This document shows positions 57,001-64,000 of a stretch of DNA of 64,000 bases, one piece after another. Under the pieces are notes generated by a model, which made no database searches, was not told where the DNA came from, and worked only from the letters and a program-made list of their open reading frames with translations. The stretch's first letter is position 1. Each line of letters starts with the position of its first letter. The stretch lies in the NCBI RefSeq assembly GCF_037042905.1, contig NC_087253.1, positions 19,433,501 to 19,497,500 of the forward strand, read 5' to 3'. The position numbers and the translations under genes are program-made. The DNA is from Lytechinus pictus (lineage: Eukaryota > Echinodermata > Echinoidea > Temnopleuroida > Toxopneustidae).

Positions 57001-60000
57001 ATTATCATGGTCTCGGATCAATCTGAAGTATAGCCATTAAAGGGATGGTCCGGGCTGAAAATATTTATATCTAAATAAATAGAAAAAATTCACAGAGCTA
57101 AATGATTAAAATTTCATCAAAATTTGCTAACAAATAACGAAGTCATTGAATTTGAGAGTTTATCAATATTTTGGGAAAACAGTTATATGCACATCGTCAT
57201 GAATATTCATTAGGTGGGCTGATGATGTCACATCCCCACTTTCCTTTTTCTTTTCATGTAATTACATGAAATCTAAATGTTTCATTTTTTCATATAAAAT
57301 GATGTGTCTCCATGATGGTGAAATGAGTTGCGGCAATAAATAACTAATGCACTTAATCAGTTATCAATCCAATTGTTTTAGTTCTTGTTAGAACAATTTT
57401 GAATAAACTTAATTTCATATAATAAAATACAAAAGAACAAGTGGGGATATGACATCATCAGCCCACCTAATTAATATTCACAAAGACATGCCTAGAACTG
57501 TTTCACTGGAATACTGCAATTCTTTAAAATTGAATAATTTTGTTATTTGTTATCTGATTTTGATCAAAATTTTAACCATATGCTCTGTGAATTTTACTCT
57601 ATTTATTGAGATATAAATATCTCCAGCCTGGACTATCTCTTTAATTTGGAAATCGGCAATCGATTACATGTCTACTTGCAACAGAAACTATACATTGATT
57701 TGCTTTAAATTACAATTGTTCTATCAATTGTAATTTTGCTTTTTAGGCAACATAGTTCCATTTGATTTGAAACATTTCATGATCCAGTGCAATGATATGT
57801 TAAGATATTTTAGTTAAAAATAAAAAGCAGCATTCCGTAGAAGTGTGAACTGAAATTTTTGTTCAGTCTAGAGGTAATCCTTGGTTTAATCGTGGACCTA
57901 TGAAGAGATGGACATTCATCGCTTAGATTATGAATTCAGTAACAGGTGACTGTTGTTGTCATCTGAATAACATTCTCTTCATACTTGTCTACTTTCGTCC
58001 CATGATTGTTACCGGGAGAAGGTACTTTCGTCCCATGATTGTTACCGGGAGAAGGGCCTGAAGCAGTTTGTGATTGGAACTTTATATTTCACAGATTGTA
58101 TGCGTAGTTGATAACAAATCACTTAAATCATGGAAAATCGATGTGCAGTTCTTGTTTACCTTTGGTAATGTTAGTTCCATATGTTTTATTTGGGAAAATG
58201 TCTGCATATTTTAATATAGAGGCAAATTTGTCATTGATTGTTAACAATTTAAATTCTATTTTTCCCAAGATTCTCCATAATATTCCAGATATACATGGCA
58301 CATAACATGTATAGATCGTGTATCTCTCAATGTTATTGAGGTCCTTACCTGTGTCCAGAAGTGTCCAGATCGAATGATATCATATTGTATACAACAGAAA
58401 TCGTCAGCTTCTCAAGTTTGCTGCTCCAAATATGAAGCATGTTGATTGAAAGGCATATGCTGAAACAGGGTATCAGCCAACAAAACTAACACCGGGGAAA
58501 CTGAATACGTCTTGGTTGTCATGGTAATTGCTATTGTCACAACACCTGTATCTTATTAAGATGCATATAACCAGGTGATGGTAACTCTCATTGGATCAAA
58601 GAAATACTCTCGTTAATCGTCCATCTCTTTATAGGTCCATGGTTTAATTTAATACCAGAATGTCATGTTGTCAATGTCATGATGTTGTTATCTTTTTGAA
58701 TATCTTATTCATATTTTGTTATTTTGTAGCTTGCCATTGCCACTTTCGCAACCTTTGTTTGTCGTGTGGCGTCGGCCAAAGCTGAGGACAAATCAAAGTA
58801 CAATCAGGATTGTCCGGAGCTCTTTGTTTCTCTCCAGCTTTGCTTCCAGGTAAAGTATACTAAATCTCTCTGAGCTTAACACTACACTGTACATGTAACT
58901 TTGCTTAAGTGTATTCTCATTGGCCCGTATTCTGAAGTCGGGTTTAACTTAAACTCAGGTTTAAAGTTGTGGTTTAAGTATGGAAAGCCAATTGTTACAT
59001 AAATTGCTAACAGTAGAGATATCATATTTCAGCTCATTTGGCTCTCAAATCAGTCCTAATTGTCTAGGAAGTATAAAAAGATGATTGTCTTCACCATGGA
59101 TGAATCAGGAAAGAGCACAGTAAACATAAGAAACATACAACTTAATAAAAAATTTGACACTTTTGGCTTCCCATAACTTTAGCACAGAGTTAGACCATGG
59201 TCTAAGTTAAACCTGACTTCAGAATACGGGCATTATGGTTTTAGGGGAAACAAAGAAGTCTGTTCGTCTCCAGAGAAATCGACTTAGATTAGGTATATTA
59301 CACATGCTTTACTTAATCAGGGAGTGTTTTGCAAAGATGTAAGCATGACTTAGAGGCACACATAAATGTTGACGCTTATATGATATGCAACACGCAATCT
59401 TAGTGATTAATACGCAGTAGTGTGCGTCCTCTTGGCATGAACTGACCAATGTGGTGACGTCTTTTATAACGCACATAACTTGACATTTAAGTGCGACTCT
59501 AAGTCATACTTAAATCTTTGTGGAACACCCCCTGGTCTACAATCGGGCAAATAATAAAGAAGGTCAACTTATTCATGTTTACCTGTACATGTACATATGT
59601 AGTTACCAAATAGTCTGTCTATCCAGAGGTTACTTCAAGAAAAAGTTGTTACTAAAAAAAAATCAGACGCAAGTCCCTACTGTGCTCATTTCATTGTTTG
59701 AAAGTCAAGTTACCTATGAGTTTTGAGTTGATATTGACCGCAACTCTTTCTGCAACGAGCCCCTGTTTTGCTAGTTGCAGATGTGTCTCTGCTACTCCTC
59801 CGCACAGTCATCAAGACATGTGAAAATTAGCATCTGAGTAACTACAAGAATTGTTAAAATTCTGTGAAATGTGAAAAAAGTGTTTTCAAAGATGTTTAGT
59901 TATATAACAATAAGAGAAATAACAAGTGATTGAATAAAAAAATACAAGAAAGATATATATGTGTACAATTGAAACAAAACCCATAGAGTACCCAACTAAT

Positions 60001-62758
60001 ATAATATAATTTGAAGCAAAACTTTTGAATAAAATGACATTTTAGCCATTTTAACCCTAAATCTCCCGGGGTATTTTGATTCTTGTCATTCCCGGGGAGG
60101 CCCCCCTTAAGATCTCAGCCGCGGATTGCGCGATCACAACGAAAATTCGCATGATGGTAGAGAATGACTTAATCTACGCAGTTGCATTGATAAATTTCAC
60201 TGAATTCATATATTTTTATTTTATATGAATTAATTATGCTAATTTATTTACGAAATCATACTTTTTGCTCTGATTCACTAAATAAAGCTCCTAGAATGCT
60301 ATTTTTTGTGAAAATATTCTTTATAGCAATCCTAACAATTGTGAATTAAAAAAATTCTGGTACCAAGACCGATTTCTTATGTATTTTATTGTTTTTTAAT
60401 TTCTTATGTATTTCTTACTATGTTTTTTACTTTTTGTTTTTTTATTGTTTTTTCAATTGAAATCATTCCAGACTTAATTCTGATCATCAACAAGGCAAAA
60501 TTAATTAAGTTTAATCAGTAAAAGTAGAAATAATGATACATTTATGAATTTTGGCTAAATACACAATTTGCATTGGATTTGTACATGAAATCACGTTTAT
60601 GAGCAATTTGGGGTCTGACATGCACTTACACAATGTTGCGTAATGTCGTAACCGCGTACCCGGGCGTCACAACTTTGGTCTAAAAATTTGCGCGAGACTT
60701 GAAAGTAAAAAGTCAGTGAGTGGCGAGGTCAAAAAATTTTGCGCAGCAGATATATCGCGAAAATTGTTGAGGGGGGGGGCCATTATGGCCCCCCCCCTGG
60801 GAGAATTAGGGTTAAGTATTGGAGTTCATGATTTGCTAGTTGCAGATGTGTCTCTGCTACTCCGCAAAAAAGTCAGCAAGACATCTGAATATGAATATCT
60901 GACACATAAGAATGTCTGAGTACTTGCAAGAATTGCTAAACTTCTGTGAATGAAAAAAGAGGTTTTCCTCATGTGTTCAAGGATGTTTAGTTATAACATT
61001 AAAGGAATATCAAGTGATTAAACAAAAGACAAGAAAGGTACATGTAACTATGTGTACAAGTGAAACAAAACCCAAAGAGTACACCATTTGAGGCAGTGTT
61101 ATTTAATTATTTTCTTTTCAGGCCGCCCAGTTTGCTTCTCTGTCTTCCGTCCAGCACATAAAGATTCGTCGGGTGGACGTTCTAGTCGCCATTCAGTTTA
61201 TCAATGCTGTAGTATGGATAATCAATACAGTAGTAAGTTGGTTTGTATTCACTTGTTTTATTGGTTTAATTTCAATTCGGTCTTATTCTACAGTGTTTCA
61301 TTTATAATAGTGTGTCTACAAACAACTATTTTGTCTAATTTCTGTCACCAATGGCCTTCCACTGCCATGCCCGTTTTCCTTTCCAAAATCCAAGCTACAT
61401 TTAGCTGTAGATGTGGTTAAAGGTGTGAAGAAAAATCGCACAAATACGGTCGAAAATCAATGTTCACATGGCCAAAAATTCATGGGTAAAGAATGAATGA
61501 TAGTGAGGATTATGCAGGGGTGTGAGAGTTCAGATTTTTATCTGATTTCAGATTTTTTTGTTTTGATTTTCAGCTGAATTTCAGCTTATATTTGGCTTTC
61601 CTCTGTACAAAAACTATGGGAGCTCTTTCTATTTCAGACTTTTTCAATACTCTTCAGCTTTTTCAGATCTTTTTATTTGTGACCACTCACACCCCTTGGA
61701 TTATGATAATATTGATGATGCAAACTTTACCCTGCCCGATATACAGGGTTTATCAGAAAAAGGGAACTTAATTATGACAATTTTTTCTATCAATTCAGGG
61801 ACAAGGAAGTTGCATCTTCTAAAGACATATTATTAGCGTATGAATGATACTTTGATGATGTTTCTAAGACAACTCATCCATGAATAAAATTTATGTAATG
61901 ATACAGATAATGATGATTGGATTTATTCAGCCCTTTTTCCAGAGGATACAAAGTCTTGTATTACAATATAGAACGATTTTGGATTTATAGCTTTTTTTAA
62001 TACTTCAAGTATTTATATGCAGTGCGTTCCACAAGAAAAGGAAACCCGTATTCAGAGATAGATTTCACAATTATTAAACATGTTTTTACTATAAATTTGT
62101 TACTTTGGTAAGAAAGGAATCTCATCTTTACTTTGAGACCAACAGCTTAGCAAATCATTCACACATGGCAGCTTACAAACAATAAATATTGAGGCCTATC
62201 AGAAATGATTTGCGCAGAAACTCACGTGTTAATCTAAATCCACTCTCATTTCAGGGATAAGTGAGAGAAACCTAACAAAGAATACAAAAGAAATGCTAAT
62301 GAGCCAATGGTTGAATAGGCACGATTGTCGTATCACGAACCAATCTTGTCCAATTTTTCTGCGCAACCTGATTTTGACATTACAATTTCAAACTTGTCTT
62401 GCTCATTATTGCATGAAGTGTTTGTCGCATATTAGGTATAAGAATTCAGAGAAATACTTGAATTGTATGATGATGTAAGTGAAATATCATAATCAATTAG
62501 CCTTTGAAGAAAACAGATGTGGCAATCCCTGTTTCATTTTTTCTGGGATGCACCGTATATACGTTCTCTCTTACCCCTCTTCTTGCTCACAGTATAAGTT
62601 CATGCCTGTTTACATCCTACCGGCCTATATGGTCTTCATTGGACTGATCATGGGGGCCATATATGTCAATACATTTTACATGGTGCACAACGATGACATC
62701 TTCCCCTCGGAACACAGAGATTTACTGGCCAATATGACCGGAACATTCCTTACAGTTG
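38215..62758 (+). CDS. CLN3: CLN3 (battenin)-family membrane protein gene, 13 exons visible
   Basis: The product belongs to the CLN3/Btn1 family, multi-pass proteins mainly of lysosomal and late-endosomal membranes; loss of the human gene causes juvenile Batten disease. The joined exons give 395 residues. Recognisable family blocks in order are GFFLLGLSNMLPYAMVSAA (19-37), GASYAFGENLALGYL (about 113-127), AWSSGCGCAGLISAL, SDRWRCFK after an acidic and serine-rich loop, FASLSSVQHIKIRR, and a C-terminal GAIYVNTF followed by SEHRDLLANMTG. The human family member is about 438 residues, so only some 25 residues and the stop are missing, probably in an exon past 64000. All introns are GT-AG and all phases join. 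The protein differs from human CLN3 at several disease-associated positions (see findings), so it may be a divergent paralogue; the symbol marks the family, not proven orthology. Confidence 0.88.
39120..39199 (+). CDS. CLN3: CLN3-family exon 2 (first membrane segment)
   Basis: Residues 18-43. It contains GFFLLGLSNMLPYAMVSAAA, the most diagnostic N-terminal block of the family. Acceptor TTGTCAG, donor AG|GTGAAT, phase 2. A MITE starts 16 bp after the exon. Confidence 0.9.
39216..39474. mobile_element. GGCCC-ended MITE, copy 1 (intron 2)
   Basis: Ends GGCCCCGTCTTTCAAAGAGT and TTTTTGTAAGACAGGCCC. Shares AAATCCATCAGTGTCATAAT and TTTTTTCTACAGGAAA with the copies at 40417 and 49749. Confidence 0.75.
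40338..40405 (+). CDS. CLN3: CLN3-family exon 3
   Basis: Residues 44-66, reading SYHKEGFVATIYGAVGSTTI and then VVK. The segment between the first two membrane helices is much shorter than the human lumenal loop. Donor T|GTAAGT, phase 1. A MITE of the same family as the one after exon 2 begins 11 bp downstream. Confidence 0.85.
40417..40683. mobile_element. GGCCC-ended MITE, copy 2 (intron 3)
   Basis: Ends GGCCCCATCTTACAGAGAGT and CTCTTTGTAAGACGGGGCCC. About 265 bp. It carries the TCTACAG acceptor-like sequence shared by all copies. Confidence 0.8.
43635..44024. mobile_element. fold-back element nested in element B
   Basis: TATAGAGTACCGAAGCAATG faces GTCACACTTCGGTACTCTATA. Next inside, GGCCTGGTTCTAAA faces TTTAGAACCGGCC. 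It encloses the MITE at 43701-43870. Confidence 0.6.
43701..43870. mobile_element. palindromic MITE (GGGGGCCGTTTCATAAAG family)
   Basis: Arms of about 60 bp: GGGGGCCGTTTCATAAAGCT to ACTGGTGATCC against GGATCACCAGTCGTTC to CTTATGAAACGGCGCCC. Related in style to 50131-50288. Confidence 0.8.
45381..45568. repeat. long hairpin, arms about 90 bp
   Basis: AAATTTGGTGAGAATCGGTC and the following text to GGGTTCCTAA are repeated in inverted form from TTAGGAACCAGG to ACCGATTCTCACCAAATTT, with a roughly 10-base loop. Confidence 0.85.
46028..46302 (-). mobile_element. tRNA-derived SINE, second copy
   Basis: Reverse-oriented relative of 175-454. The B-box-like GGGATTCGAACCCACGACTC (read on plus) is at about 46239 and the A-box end at about 46290; ATT repeats lie at the plus-strand left edge. 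The open frame across it is an artefact. Confidence 0.8.
46427..46501 (+). CDS. CLN3: CLN3-family exon 4
   Basis: Residues 67-91, LLNTFVLTRVSYTIRFTTNT followed by LVLLL; aligns with the human KLLAPLGLHLLPYSPR region. Acceptor GTCACAG, donor G|GTAAGT, phase 1. Reached across a 6.0-kb intron that contains elements B and GTCTCGCC copy 2. Confidence 0.85.
46521..47010. repeat. four-unit tandem repeat, period about 126 bp
   Basis: GTGATTTCAAGTGT-type starts at 46521, 46772 and 46901 with a diverged unit between the first two. Shared text includes TTGATAGCAAACACCGAGAT and GTCAGATGTAGC. It begins 20 bp after the exon 4 donor. Confidence 0.75.
47288..47340 (+). CDS. CLN3: CLN3-family exon 5
   Basis: Residues 92-109, GIAGVAYAPTFITAIFAV, a hydrophobic segment. 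Acceptor CCTGTAG, donor GTG|GTAAGC, phase 0. Confidence 0.85.
47379..47720. mobile_element. degenerate TTAA-type MITE (intron 5)
   Basis: TTAAAGGGAAATTCCATGCC at the left and GGGGGGTGGACCCACATTTTAA at the right resemble the TTAA families; the right end is altered by T and G runs. Confidence 0.5.
48205..48626. repeat. 16-bp period array in two opposed halves
   Basis: From about 48216 to 48440, units such as GTCTAACAACCAGTTG, GTCCAATAACCATTTG, GTCCAATCATCGCTTT and GTCTAATTACCAGTTC follow head to tail. From about 48442 the complement runs back (GACCAAGTGGAATATG, GACTAAATGGCTATTG, GACCAACTGGTTATTT). About 12 units each way. It lies in intron 5. Confidence 0.85.
48958..49298. mobile_element. TTAA-type MITE (AGCCCAGCATGCACTGTGC family)
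   Basis: TTAA at 48958-48961 and 49295-49298. Ends AGCCCAGCATGCACTGTGC and GCATAGTATGCGCCTGGCT are inverted. A second copy starts near 63615 and runs off the window. Confidence 0.75.
49615..49738. repeat. 16-bp period array, GACCAA orientation
   Basis: Units GACCAAGTGTAGCATC, GACTAAATAGCAATTA, GACCAAATGCGTATAG and later GACTATCTGATAAGTA repeat with 15-16-base spacing, the complement of the 48216-48440 type. Confidence 0.7.
49749..50013. mobile_element. GGCCC-ended MITE, copy 3 (intron 5)
   Basis: GGGCCCTATCTTACAAAGAG at the left and CTCTTTGTAAGACGGGCCC at the right; about 265 bp, closest to the copy at 40417. It ends 62 bp upstream of micro-exon 6. Confidence 0.8.
50076..50110 (+). CDS. CLN3: CLN3-family exon 6 (35-bp micro-exon)
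   Basis: Residues 110-120, VIVGASYAFGE, aligning with the human ISSGLGE block. Only 35 bp long; acceptor TCACAG, donor AA|GTAAGT, phase 2. MITEs lie 62 bp upstream and 20 bp downstream. Confidence 0.85.
50131..50288. mobile_element. palindromic MITE (GGGGCCCGTTTCATAAAG family)
   Basis: GGGGCCCGTTTCATAAAGGA faces CTCTATGAAATGGGCCCC; inner arms CAACTGTTGTAACTTTGCCA and TGGCAAAGTTACAACAGTTG are near-perfect inverted repeats around TTTTGATTGGCTG. Confidence 0.85.
50563..52080 (+). repeat. degenerate copies of the exon 7 splice acceptor and exon start
   Basis: CCAG- or TCAG-type acceptors followed by TTTAGCTTTAGGGTAC-like text occur at about 50571, 50638, 51853 (degenerate), 51916, 51982 and 52052, before the true exon 7 at 52099. 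Several extend through AAAGTTTGATAGTC. GTCTCGCC copy 3 interrupts the cluster. The copies lack the conserved WSSG part of the exon and meet stops quickly. Confidence 0.75.
50701..51846 (+). mobile_element. GTCTCGCC element, copy 3 (intron 6)
   Basis: The most complete copy: GTCTCGCCTGCATAGCAGAG, a GGCGGCGGCGGCG stretch, then about five 150-180-bp units with perfect AGGTCAAAGGTCA at 50904, 51067 and 51230, and end AATGCAGGCGAGACTGCCAG followed by AGGCGTTTCACTTGTT. It is inserted into the exon-7 decoy cluster. Confidence 0.8.
52099..52205 (+). CDS. CLN3: CLN3-family exon 7 (conserved SSG.G.AG block)
   Basis: Residues 121-156, NLALGYLSKFDSRLVNAWSS then GCGCAGLISALFVIAA. The WSSG.G.AG.L.AL pattern is a family signature. 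Acceptor TTTTCCAG at 52098, donor G|GTAAGT. Degenerate copies of the acceptor and first 40 or so bases precede it (50563-52080). Confidence 0.9.
52651..53269. mobile_element. TTAA-type MITE (GGACAAGTCCACCCC family), intron 7
   Basis: The left end is a decayed TCAAGGTAAAGTGCACCCC; the right end GGGGTGGACTTGTCCTTTAA is intact. Inner arms match the 12739 and 55548 copies. Confidence 0.75.
53438..53492 (+). CDS. CLN3: CLN3-family exon 8
   Basis: Residues 157-174, GCLIKPTLDKASDLKEVD, a hydrophilic loop. Acceptor TTTCAG, donor TG|GTAAGA, phase 2. A TTAA MITE ends 168 bp upstream. Confidence 0.85.
53980..54200. repeat. (GTA)n / (AGT)n trinucleotide microsatellite
   Basis: GTAGTAGTA runs at about 54055-54150 with flanking degenerate units. 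The Tyr- and Thr-rich frames are artefacts. Confidence 0.9.
54328..54485 (+). CDS. CLN3: CLN3-family exon 9
   Basis: Residues 175-227. A membrane segment (YSFLACCPFVFLYLIAYLMV) leads into an acidic loop (EAPGESDLTQ to NPRTEQ), corresponding to the human cytosolic loop after ASYFLLL. Donor G|GTAATG. The frame continues open for about 130 bp past the donor only by chance, into TTCG repeats. Confidence 0.9.
54528..54905. repeat. TTCG..CCGAA short-period array, copy 2
   Basis: Sixteen- and 26-base units of ATTCCGAAGGTTCGTT-type switch orientation near 54615 to GGATTAACGAACCTT-type units. Shares the phrase around AATTTACGTGTT and ACATCGAGGTATAGG with copy 1 (inverted). It starts about 40 bp after the exon 9 donor. 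Confidence 0.8.
54971..55113. mobile_element. inverted pair of tRNA-like SINE heads
   Basis: GAAGTAGAGCTCGGCTGCTG to GGGATTCGAACCCACGA is mirrored by GTGGGTTTGAATCCCGC to CAGCAGCCTAGCTCTACTTC. Both B-box-like cores face outward. No functional tRNA is called. Confidence 0.6.
55118..55330. mobile_element. SINE-like repeat body
   Basis: AATAATAATTGGCATTCATA, TAGCGCTTTGTC, AAGCGCTTCACAATTATTAT and the following TACCCGGTCACTAG text are typical of dispersed, tRNA-SINE-type repeats; it abuts the inverted heads at 54971-55113. The assignment is by general character. Confidence 0.4.
55548..56158. mobile_element. TTAA-type MITE (GGACAAGTCCACCCC family), intron 9
   Basis: GAGGACAAGTCCACCCCAAC at the left (TTAA decayed to TTAG) and GCTGGGGTGGACTTGACCTTTAA at the right, in the same family as 35611. 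Confidence 0.85.
56337..56475. mobile_element. diverged GAGCATTTCATCA MITE
   Basis: Resembles 37490-37648 in order: AGCATTTCATCA, CGACAAGTTGTAAGATCTGA, GAATTGGCTGAGAAG, TTACTATGGTAACTG. The right end is decayed. Confidence 0.5.
56846..56952 (+). CDS. CLN3: CLN3-family exon 10
   Basis: Residues 228-263: DSLLGHEQSLSHGEPRRL then TMSDRWRCFKLIWKLGVN. The start has a DSLLG acidic-leucine stretch resembling a sorting signal (inference). SDRWRCFK matches human RERWTVFK. Acceptor TTTCAG, donor AAT|GTGAGT, phase 0. Another frame is also open across this exon, but only this one joins exons 9 and 11. Confidence 0.85.
57037..57644. mobile_element. TTAA-type MITE (AGGGATGGTCCGGGCTG family), intron 10
   Basis: TTAA-bounded; ends AGGGATGGTCCGGGCTGAAA and CCAGCCTGGACTATCTCTTTAA are inverted, with AT-rich inner arms. 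Confidence 0.8.
57991..58056. repeat. 33-bp perfect tandem duplication
   Basis: ACTTTCGTCCCATGATTGTT followed by ACCGGGAGAAGG occurs twice in a row. Confidence 0.95.
58730..58849 (+). CDS. CLN3: CLN3-family exon 11
   Basis: Residues 264-303: LAIATFATFVCRVASA then KAEDKSKYNQDCPELFVSLQ and LCFQ. The human counterpart reads LVVVYFAEYF; the conserved Glu is Thr here (residue 271). Acceptor TTTGTAG, donor CAG|GTAAAG, phase 0. Confidence 0.85.
58923..59231. mobile_element. MITE with GCCCGTATTCTGAAGTC termini (intron 11)
   Basis: GCCCGTATTCTGAAGTCGGG faces CTGACTTCAGAATACGGGC. Used here to recognise the disrupted copy at 12700. Confidence 0.85.
59764..60000 (+). repeat. intron 11 direct duplication, left copy
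   Basis: GCTAGTTGCAGATGTGTCTC and GCTACTCC through AAACAAAACCCATAGAGTAC matches 60832-61085 with indels. Confidence 0.8.
60051..60815. mobile_element. TTAA-type element (CCCTAAATCTCCCGGGG family)
   Basis: TTAA at 60051-60054 and 60812-60815; ends CCCTAAATCTCCCGGGG and CCCTGGGAGAATTAGGG are inverted. It sits between the two halves of the intron 11 duplication. The CCCTAA is not a telomere array, as it occurs once per end. Confidence 0.75.
60832..61085 (+). repeat. intron 11 direct duplication, right copy
   Basis: Partner of 59764-60000, ending 36 bp before the exon 12 acceptor. Confidence 0.8.
61122..61232 (+). CDS. CLN3: CLN3-family exon 12
   Basis: Residues 304-340: AAQFASLSSVQHIKIRRVDV then LVAIQFINAVVWIINTV. 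Aligns with human QAGVFASRSSLRCCRIR; the human Arg is Leu at residue 310. Acceptor TTTCAG, donor GTA|GTAAGT, phase 0. Confidence 0.88.
62018..62557. mobile_element. Tc1/mariner-like MITE related to the 25.4-kb element
   Basis: TGCAGTGCGTTCCACAAGAA faces TTTTTCTGGGATGCACCGTA, flanked by TA (62016-62017 and 62558-62559). The termini resemble those at 25372 and 30039 (CAGTGCGTCCCA). 540 bp, non-coding. Confidence 0.65.
62593..62758 (+). CDS. CLN3: CLN3-family exon 13
   Basis: Residues 341-395: YKFMPVYILPAYMVFIGLIM, then GAIYVNTFYMVHNDDIFPSE, then HRDLLANMTGTFLTV. GAIYVNTF and EHR are strong family marks (human GAAYVNTF, DEHREFA). Donor G|GTAAGT at 62759 shows that at least one more exon follows. 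A Tc1/mariner-like MITE ends 35 bp before the acceptor. Confidence 0.92.
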
Positions 62759-63147
62759 GTAAGTTGAAAACAGGTTGTGTGGAAGATACTCATTATGAGC
62801 TAGCAAAGTAGGGGGTAGTTAAGTGTGGCCTAACGCCATGCTTTAGTCCCAATGCGCACATGATATTTATCATGCAATTGCATTGATTAGTACTCTGTAA
62901 CATGCTTCCTGAGCATGGTTTGATCAAATCGTTGGCGATCATCTGAACCGTCGTATCAGTCAATTTTGGTTAAAAAAAAAATTGATTTTGAGAGTTTTGC
63001 AGAAAATCAAAGTACAAGTCCTACTCTATTCATAACTAAATTTCTTGGCAGCAATTTATTTTATTTTCTGATATATGAGAGGATTTTCATAGCGTTGTAC
63101 AATTTTTTAATAAAATGCGCAAATCCCATTGGAAATGTGTACTGTAA

Positions 63148-63306
63148 CAGAGCGATACAACGTTTTGACTGACCGCGATTTCAATGCGCGCGGTCGGGCC
63201 AAACCGTCGTATCGGCACTTGGCACTGCATTGACTTTGCACGTGAAAAGCGATACAATGTTTTGACTGATTGCGCGCATTGAAATCGGTCAGTCAAAACG
63301 TATCGC
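63148..63306. repeat. inverted repeat, arms about 45 bp
   Basis: GATACAACGTTTTGACTGAC and CGCGATTTCAATGCGCGCGG face GCGCGCATTGAAATCGGTCA and GTCAAAACGTATCGC. Probably part of a fold-back element. The rest of 62760-63600 holds no recognised exon. Confidence 0.7.
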
Positions 63307-63614
63307 TTTTTGCCTATGGCGCTTTTTGCCTATGGCGTTTTTGTACAGGAACATCTAAGCCGCTCAAACCGAAATTACAAGCATGTTGCTCTTTTGCCAT
63401 ATTTTCTCGGATCCTTAGTTTTGTGTAAAAATAAAGATACCAATGTCAAGCAATTTTCTTGGTCTTTCCAACCATGTATTTTTCTAGCAATGAATATGTT
63501 ATAAGGCTGGGGAACTAAATGTAAAAATTATAGTAAACTTTGAAGTTGATTTTCTCTGAAATGGGTTTGCACCGTCGTATGTGGATGACCACCGACGAAA
63601 TAGCTATGAATATA

Positions 63615-64000
63615 AAACCCAGCGCACACTATGCAATCCGATGTGACACAATTTTTTTATAAATTACATTTTTAATTAGATTCGAAAGTACCAAGAAGTA
63701 AAACTATTTCATTTGAAGTTCAGAATAATGTTCAGAATAATGAAATCATAATTTTGCTTTGTTAAGAGTCAAAGTCGAAATCGGCTTCAAGTCGCAGTCA
63801 ATGATGACGTCATTACGATTTGGATTTGAATTTGTTTTTATTCCTACTGGGAAATTTGACCTTGACTAAACTTTGATTTCAGTAGTCATACTGCTATTCT
63901 GAACTCTGAAACACCCAGATTTTATTGCTTGGAATGTTCAAATAAAATGTTATTACAATTTCTTTAAAATTCTGAGCGCAATGAATTGCATAGCATGCCC
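63615..64000. mobile_element. TTAA-type MITE (AGCCCAGC family), cut by window end
   Basis: AAACCCAGCGCACACTATGC through CTTCAAGTCGCAGTCAATGA matches 48958-49298 in order; the right end begins GCATAGCATGCC at the window edge. Confidence 0.7.

Noticed and set aside
60051..60815. interstitial telomere repeat (CCCTAA / TTAGGG)
   Set aside because: Only one unit occurs at each end, as part of the inverted termini of a TTAA element.

Overview
The window looks like a stretch of animal genomic DNA, most probably from a marine deuterostome such as an echinoderm (sea urchin-like). The reasons are spliced genes with GT-AG introns, AT-rich and very repeat-rich intergenic DNA, tRNA-derived SINEs, a CR1/L2-type non-LTR retrotransposon, many short inverted-repeat elements with TTAA, TA or 8-bp target duplications, and many poly-G/poly-C homopolymer tracts. 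The species assignment is inference from general character; no database search was possible.

Two host protein genes can be reconstructed. A VAMP/synaptobrevin-family R-SNARE lies on the minus strand (three coding exons, 17264 down to 10001; 114 residues with a complete SNARE motif and C-terminal anchor). A CLN3 (battenin)-family multi-pass membrane protein lies on the plus strand (13 coding exons, 38215 to 62758; 395 residues, with the last exon probably beyond the window). All exon phases join without a stop. One tRNA-Asp(GTC) gene lies at 1893-1964. The two genes share no visible pathway link beyond both acting in the endomembrane system.

Layout. 1-9.9 kb: a SINE, the tRNA, short inverted-repeat elements and a three-copy 335-bp tandem repeat. 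10-17.3 kb: the VAMP gene, with introns filled by a GTCTCGCC element and a multi-level nest of transposons (12.7-16.0 kb). 17.3-25.4 kb: an apparently gene-free stretch with hAT-like elements confirmed by 8-bp duplications, TTCG-type 16-bp repeats and LINE remnants. 25.4-30.0 kb: a TA-flanked element with about 255-bp terminal inverted repeats that carries an intact 1008-codon LINE ORF. 30-38 kb: a TA microsatellite, a 0.9-1 kb segmental duplication and a 1.3-kb polypurine tract. 38.2-64 kb: the CLN3-family gene, whose introns hold most of the remaining repeats, several within 10-60 bp of splice sites.

The most novel-looking signals are: (1) a pair of related non-autonomous transposons (13081-15247 and 42198-45182) with 4-bp target duplications, similar termini and 8-10 interspersed copies of a GTKACKTATGGGACA motif; (2) a cluster of degenerate copies of the exon-7 acceptor and exon start of the CLN3-family gene, lying upstream of the real exon; (3) arrays of 16-bp period repeats that turn around and run back in inverted orientation; and (4) an intact LINE nested in a TIR element. 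Exon boundaries and repeat edges were read by eye and may be off by a few bases; no transcript evidence was available.
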